A stretch of DNA of 8,695 nt, taken from the NCBI GenBank assembly GCA_003165095.1, contig PLSH01000431.1, positions 1 to 8,695 on the forward strand, in the 5' to 3' direction. The stretch comes from Acidobacteriaceae bacterium (GTDB taxonomy: Bacteria; Acidobacteriota; Terriglobia; Terriglobales; Acidobacteriaceae). The notes below the pieces were generated by a model. The model saw only the letters and a list, made by a program, of their open reading frames with translations. It was not told the origin of the DNA and did not search any database. Shown piece after piece: positions 4,549-8,695 of this stretch. Position 1 is the first letter of the stretch. Each line of letters begins with the position of its first letter. A program made the position numbers and the translations under genes.

Positions 4549-7500
4549 ATGTACCGTCACGGGGTCCGCTCAATTCGGATTGCAGCGATTATGGCCCTGG
4601 TTGTGGGTCTCTGCTGGGCTGCATGGCATCACTACCGCTACGTTTTCTCCCATGAAACAATCCGCGAATTGCAGCAGACCCCGGTGGGCGGCGTGGTCCA
4701 CCTGTCAGGAATCGTCACCGGCCTGGATCCGGTTGGAGGCAGGTTCTGGCTTCAGGATGAAACCGGAGCCATCGCAATCGGCAAATCTCCCCGGCCCCTG
4801 GGTGTCCACATCGGTGAATCGATCACGGTAGAAGCAACCAAAACGGCCCATTATGACCCGGTGGTGGGACCCGACAGTGTCGCGTTGTCAAAGGTGAAGG
4901 TCGTTTCCATTCGCGGCCTCGTGCAACTGCCCCAGCCTCTTCCGGTAACTCCCGTGGACTTTCCCGCGGGCGACAGGTCAGACATACGAGTACAGATGAC
5001 TGCAATCGTCCGCGGTATCCAAACGGATGCCGACTCGCGGGTGCATCTGGTTGTTGCAGACCTGCCCAAGCGAACTGAGATCGTTCTCCCGGGGCCGAGC
5101 GCCCCATTCTCCCAACTGGTCGACGCAAAGGTGCGCGTCATTGGGGTACCTGAAGCGGTTCGCGGCGAAAGTGGCGCGACGGATCAGTGGATTTGGGTAA
5201 GTTCAATTGACGATATTCACGTTGAGGAAGCTGCTCCCCGCGTTCTGCCCCTCGTATCCATTCGAGACATCTACAGCAACCAGGCCTTGATGGGCGGTCA
5301 TCGCGTCCGCATTCGCGGCTCCGTTGCGGCCACGCTCTCTCCCACCTCGCTGCTGCTGGATGACCGATGGGGAGCGATCGAATGCGGAATTTCGTCTCCG
5401 CGGGAAATCCCCGCGGGTTCTGCAGTGGAAGTGATGGGATTCCCGAGCGCGGACGGCCTGCGCATCGATATTCTTGACGCCCAGGCAACTCAAATTCCGC
5501 TGGCGCAACTCGCCGGCGATAAAGCGGCAGGCACCGGAATTGAGGAACTAAAGACAGTAAAAGCGGTCCGTGAGTTGCCGCAGGCACAGGCAGGCCAGGC
5601 GCTACCGGTGAGGATCTCCGGGGTCATCACTTTCTTCGATTCCGATTGGGGTCAGCTATACCTGCAGGATGCGACGGGTGGGATCTACGTCAAGTACTCG
5701 GGCGCCCCGTCTGAATTGCGGGTTGGAGAGAAAGTCTTACTGGTTGGTTTGACCAATGCAGGAAACTTTGCGCCCGCGATCGTCGCGCCGAAGTTTCAGG
5801 ACCAGGGGAACGCACCCCTCCCGCGTCCATTGCCTGTAACGGCCCTCGAAGCTTCCGCCGGAATACGAGACTCACAAAGGGTCGAGGTCGAGGGCGTAAT
5901 CCATCCCATTCAAAGAGGGGACTTCAGATCGCTGGCAGAATCCAGGCATCTCACGTTCGAATTGTATTCAGGATTCGGCCAGATTCACGTTTACGCCTCA
6001 CCACAGTCTACTGACGTGCGCTGGTTGCAGAGCCTCGTAGACGCCAGAGTCAACATCCAGGGCGTCTTTGGAACGGTTTTCAATTCACGGCGTCAATTGG
6101 TTGGGTACCAGCTGGCGGTTGCATCCCCCAGCGACATCCAGGTCATTGAGCCCGCGCCCAAAAGTCAATTTGAAGGGCCGGCTACTCCCATCGCCGAGCT
6201 TCTGGAGTTTTCCCGCCAGGCCAACTTTGGCCGCCGCGTCAAGGTCAGAGGCTCAGTGACCATGGCCGGCCAGGATTCGTATTATCTTCAGGACGACAGC
6301 GGGGCAGTGGAAGTGCGCGGCGATACCGCTTCACTCCATCCCGGCGACCTGGTGGAGGCGCTTGGATACCCGTCGCTGGTGGGGCGGTATTCGCCCGTCC
6401 TTACAGACTCAGAGTCCCGGCCGCTGGGCCGCAAGGAAGCTACCGTTGCAAAGGCGGTAACGGTTGACTCCATATTGCAGGGGAAATACGATTCGCGGTT
6501 GGTTTCAGTGCAGGGAAAACTGCTTGCGGCGATCACCGGTCCCACCGGCGAGAGCCTCCTTATGCAGTCCGGCATCCATACCTTCACCGCGGAGTTGAGC
6601 ACGACGGATTCCGGTGCCGCTAATTGGATTCCTCTGCCGGGAAGCGTACTCCGGCTTACCGGGATATGTTCTGCTCAAGTGGATCCGAACAAGCTGTACC
6701 TGCTCCTCGATCAGCCGCCGGTCAGCTTCAAGATATTGTTAAGGTCTCCTGCCGACGTGGCCCTGGTGCAGGGGGCGCCATTCTGGAATCTCCACAATGC
6801 ATTCTTCGTTCTGGTCACGCTGGTGCTCGCCATCCTGGTGGCGCTGGTTTGGGTGCGCATGCTGCGCAAGCGGGTTGAGATTCAAACCCTCGCTCTCAAA
6901 AAAGCTGCCGAAACGACCCAGGCCATTCAGGACCTGTCGCGTGTCATGCAGGAAGTCTCCACGCTGCAGGAGTTCAATGCCCATGTGTCGGTGCGCGGCA
7001 GCGAAGAGGTCTCGCAGTTGGTGGTTGGATTCAACCGAATGCTCTCAGAGCTGCAAAAGTCGGAGCAGGCCAAGCGGGAAGCTGAATCCAGTCTGCAGCA
7101 TCAAGCCCTGACGGACGAGTTGACCCAGCTGCCGAACCGCCGGCATTTGGCCGTTCACCTGACCCAGAGCCTGGCTGCGGCCCAGCGTCACGATAGCCTC
7201 ATGGCGCTGCTTTACATCGATCTTGACGGGTTCAAACTAGTCAACGATAGCCTGGGCCACGCGGCCGGAGACGCGCTGCTGGTGCAGGTGGCCGAACGGC
7301 TGCGCTCGAGGATTCGAGTTTCAGACAACCTGGCTCGAATCGGCGGGGATGAATTCACGGTCATACTGAACTCCATCGCCAGGAATGAAGATGCGCAAAG
7401 AGTGGCGGAGAACATGCTCGAGTCGCTGCGGCGGCCGTTTCATGTGGAAGGGCACGAAATCACGGTTGGCGCAAGTATCGGTATCTGCATCTTCCCTGAC

Positions 7501-8412
7501 CAGGCCAACGACGGGACGGATCTGCTGCAGCAGGCGGACAGCGCCATGTATGCCGCCAAGCGCAACGGCAAGAACCAGGCCTTGTACTTCACCCAGGAAC
7601 TCGGCAATTCGGTGCGAGAACGCCTCACGCTTGAGAGCGAACTTCGCCAGGCGCTGGAAAACGGAAATATTCGAGCGGACTACCAGCCGGAGTTTGAAAT
7701 TGCCTCGGGCCGATTGGTCCGTTTCGAGGCTTTGGCGAGATGGACGCACCCGACACTCGGGCCCATTCCTCCTTCCAAATTCATTCCGATAGCCGAGGAG
7801 TGCGGCCTGATTTTTGCGTTGGGAGTTTCGATCATGGAGCAAGCCTGCGCCGAGGCTCTCGGCTGGCAGTCTCGTGCCGGCCGCCCCATCCAGGTGGCAG
7901 TCAACGTCTCCAGCCTGCAATTCGCGCGCGAATCCTTTGTGGACGAGGTCATCGAAGCGTTAAACAAGACCGGCCTCGACCCGAGCCTGCTGCAGATTGA
8001 ACTCACCGAGTCGGCCATGCTGATCGGCGTTGAACCGGCTGCCAGGTCGATACAGCGGTTGCACACCATCGGCGTTGCTTTCGCGATCGACGACTTCGGC
8101 ACCGGCTTATCCTGCCTCAACTACTTGCCCCGGATGGCGTTTCAGGCTCTCAAGATCGATCGCGCATTTGTGAAGGACTTGATTGAACGTCCTGAGACAA
8201 AAGCCATGGTCCGCTCGCTGATCACGCTGGCCCGGGATCTGGGGATGAAGGTGATCGCCGAGGGCATTGAGACCCCGGAACAACTGAAGCTGGTGGAAGA
8301 GATGGGCGCCGATGAAGCGCAGGGTTACCTGCTGGGCAGGCCCACTCCGGACCCTTCCCCGCTGCTTCAGAAGGGCTCCATGGCTGTTATGCCGAGCGCA
8401 CACCCCCAGTAA
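4549..8412 (+). CDS. Membrane-anchored GGDEF-EAL c-di-GMP enzyme with repeated periplasmic OB-like sensor modules
   Basis: This encodes 1287 residues from the ATG at 4549, with AGAGG about 10 bases upstream. A TTG at 4531 would add six residues. A membrane helix at about 9-26 is followed by some 700 periplasmic residues made of OB-fold-like modules. These show recurrent V-R-G-x-V-T and L-Q-D-x-x-G-x-I motifs near 49-78, 252-281, 352-381 and 562-591. A second helix lies at 751-769, then a HAMP-like segment and coiled coil (about 788-845). The GGDEF domain (from about 855) has DLDGFK (891-896), an I-site RVSD (923-926) and the GGDEF motif (932-936). The EAL domain (from about 1035) keeps E1060, N1119, E1151, D1181, D1182, K1202, E1238 and Q1258. 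Both synthesis and hydrolysis of c-di-GMP look possible, with the periplasmic part presumably sensing an unknown ligand. Monocistronic, divergent from nfnAB. Confidence 0.93.
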   Translation: MYRHGVRSIRIAAIMALVVGLCWAAWHHYRYVFSHETIRELQQTPVGGVVHLSGIVTGLDPVGGRFWLQDETGAIAIGKSPRPLGVHIGESITVEATKTAHYDPVVGPDSVALSKVKVVSIRGLVQLPQPLPVTPVDFPAGDRSDIRVQMTAIVRGIQTDADSRVHLVVADLPKRTEIVLPGPSAPFSQLVDAKVRVIGVPEAVRGESGATDQWIWVSSIDDIHVEEAAPRVLPLVSIRDIYSNQALMGGHRVRIRGSVAATLSPTSLLLDDRWGAIECGISSPREIPAGSAVEVMGFPSADGLRIDILDAQATQIPLAQLAGDKAAGTGIEELKTVKAVRELPQAQAGQALPVRISGVITFFDSDWGQLYLQDATGGIYVKYSGAPSELRVGEKVLLVGLTNAGNFAPAIVAPKFQDQGNAPLPRPLPVTALEASAGIRDSQRVEVEGVIHPIQRGDFRSLAESRHLTFELYSGFGQIHVYASPQSTDVRWLQSLVDARVNIQGVFGTVFNSRRQLVGYQLAVASPSDIQVIEPAPKSQFEGPATPIAELLEFSRQANFGRRVKVRGSVTMAGQDSYYLQDDSGAVEVRGDTASLHPGDLVEALGYPSLVGRYSPVLTDSESRPLGRKEATVAKAVTVDSILQGKYDSRLVSVQGKLLAAITGPTGESLLMQSGIHTFTAELSTTDSGAANWIPLPGSVLRLTGICSAQVDPNKLYLLLDQPPVSFKILLRSPADVALVQGAPFWNLHNAFFVLVTLVLAILVALVWVRMLRKRVEIQTLALKKAAETTQAIQDLSRVMQEVSTLQEFNAHVSVRGSEEVSQLVVGFNRMLSELQKSEQAKREAESSLQHQALTDELTQLPNRRHLAVHLTQSLAAAQRHDSLMALLYIDLDGFKLVNDSLGHAAGDALLVQVAERLRSRIRVSDNLARIGGDEFTVILNSIARNEDAQRVAENMLESLRRPFHVEGHEITVGASIGICIFPDQANDGTDLLQQADSAMYAAKRNGKNQALYFTQELGNSVRERLTLESELRQALENGNIRADYQPEFEIASGRLVRFEALARWTHPTLGPIPPSKFIPIAEECGLIFALGVSIMEQACAEALGWQSRAGRPIQVAVNVSSLQFARESFVDEVIEALNKTGLDPSLLQIELTESAMLIGVEPAARSIQRLHTIGVAFAIDDFGTGLSCLNYLPRMAFQALKIDRAFVKDLIERPETKAMVRSLITLARDLGMKVIAEGIETPEQLKLVEEMGADEAQGYLLGRPTPDPSPLLQKGSMAVMPSAHPQ

Positions 8413-8414
8413 TT

Positions 8415-8432
8415 TCCGGCCGCGGATTTTTT
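8415..8432 (+). terminator. Weak intrinsic terminator candidate after the GGDEF-EAL gene
   Basis: TCCG (8415-8418) and CGGA (8423-8426) can form a 4-bp stem with a GCCG loop, followed directly by six T residues (8427-8432). It starts 3 bases after the stop codon. The stem is shorter than usual, so termination may be inefficient. Confidence 0.35.
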
Positions 8433-8458
8433 CCCGGCGAAATCGAATCAGGGGTTCA

Positions 8459-8472
8459 ATCAGGCGCCTGAT
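8459..8472. repeat. Perfect 14-bp palindrome with an outer inverted repeat
   Basis: ATCAGGCGCCTGAT is its own reverse complement. CGAATC (8444-8449) and GATTCG (8477-8482) form a second, roughly concentric inverted repeat outside it. It could be a protein-binding site, a transcript hairpin helping to end the upstream gene, or part of a dispersed repeat. The rest of 8433-8572 shows no gene. Confidence 0.5.
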
Positions 8473-8572
8473 CGAGGATTCGAGCGTCGGCGAACAATCA
8501 GCCAGGCGGCCATTCAGGCAACCTCCGGCTCATCTGCCCGTCAACCCGTCGTCCGGTTGCAAGAGAGCGGGT

Positions 8573-8601
8573 TTGACGAATCGAATCCAAGCGGCGACAA
8601 T
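8573..8601 (+). promoter_or_regulatory. Candidate sigma70 promoter of the tRNA-Ala gene
   Basis: TTGACG (8573-8578, five of six bases of the -35 consensus) is 17 bp from GACAAT (8596-8601, four of six of the -10). Transcription would start near 8608, about 18 bases before the tRNA, a distance typical of stable-RNA genes. Confidence 0.5.
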
Positions 8602-8625
8602 AAGAGAGTTCAACCCCGCCGAAGT

Positions 8626-8695
8626 GGGCCTGTGGCGCAGCTGTGAGCGCGCTTCCATGGCATGGAAGAGGTCATCGGTTCGATCCCGATCAGGT
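8626..8695 (+). tRNA. tRNA-Ala (anticodon GGC), 3' end cut by the window edge
   Basis: The cloverleaf can be followed almost to its end. The acceptor strand is GGGCCTG (8626-8632). The D-stem is GCGC/GCGC (8635-8638 and 8647-8650). The anticodon stem is CTTCC/GGAAG with loop ATGGCAT (8657-8663). The T-arm is ATCGG-TTCGATC-CCGAT (8674-8690). The anticodon GGC (8659-8661) reads alanine GCC/GCU codons. The 3' acceptor strand CAGGT (8691-8695) places U70 opposite G3, the G3-U70 wobble pair recognised by alanyl-tRNA synthetase. Loop positions 32 and 38 are A and U, the conserved pair reported for bacterial tRNA-Ala(GGC). The last two acceptor bases, the discriminator base and any CCA lie outside the window. 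Confidence 0.95.

Noticed and set aside
4325..4573. 82-residue minus-strand frame in the nfnA/GGDEF-EAL intergenic region, and plus-strand frames at 4077-4489.
   Set aside because: There is no ribosome-binding site or domain. They overlap the GGDEF-EAL start or the nfnA promoter, and the composition looks non-coding.

Overview
The window is about 60% GC bacterial chromosome. The best taxonomic guess is Acidobacteriota (Terriglobia-like). This rests on a periplasmic OB-fold-like sensor architecture that I remember as common in that phylum, an nfnAB-type gene pair, and a short GGTCAG-type repeat between genes. It is an inference from memory, not a database result.

Layout. (1) Positions 1-1029 hold two toxin-antitoxin modules back to back, each pairing a ribbon-helix-helix-type antitoxin with a PIN-domain toxin. 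The left module reads leftward and its toxin is cut by the window edge. The right module (449-1029) reads rightward and is complete. Their antitoxin start codons are separated by 180 bp of DNA rich in palindromes and repeats, where both promoters must lie. (2) Positions 1030-1157 are a short spacer between convergent genes, with one hairpin. (3) Positions 1158-1700 (minus strand) encode an unrecognised 180-residue soluble protein of lower GC. It is bracketed by GGTCAG-type tandem repeats that also supply stop codons. (4) Positions 1736-4124 (minus strand) hold a translationally coupled pair. It is usually annotated 'glutamate synthase small subunit' plus 'sulfide/dihydroorotate dehydrogenase-like FAD/NAD-binding protein', and is better read as NfnAB, the NADH-dependent ferredoxin:NADP+ oxidoreductase. 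A CRP/FNR-superfamily-like dyad lies upstream, centred about 42 bp before the predicted transcription start. (5) Positions 4549-8412 (plus strand) encode a 1287-residue membrane protein. It has seven OB-like periplasmic modules between two membrane helices, then a HAMP-like segment, an intact GGDEF domain with an I-site, and an intact EAL domain. (6) Positions 8413-8625 hold a weak terminator candidate, a perfect 14-bp palindrome and a sigma70-type promoter. That promoter serves a tRNA-Ala(GGC) gene that runs off the right edge at 8626-8695.

How it fits together. The stress/selfish module pair, the redox-balancing enzyme and the c-di-GMP enzyme look like independent transcription units. The 180-residue orphan could be a third cistron behind nfnAB, since the gap is 35 bp on the same strand. 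I did not find an obviously new multi-gene system. The most distinctive observations are the head-to-head RHH/PIN modules with their operators, the class II-like CRP-type site before nfnA, the repeat-encoded stop codons, and the repeated-OB sensor attached to a bifunctional c-di-GMP output.
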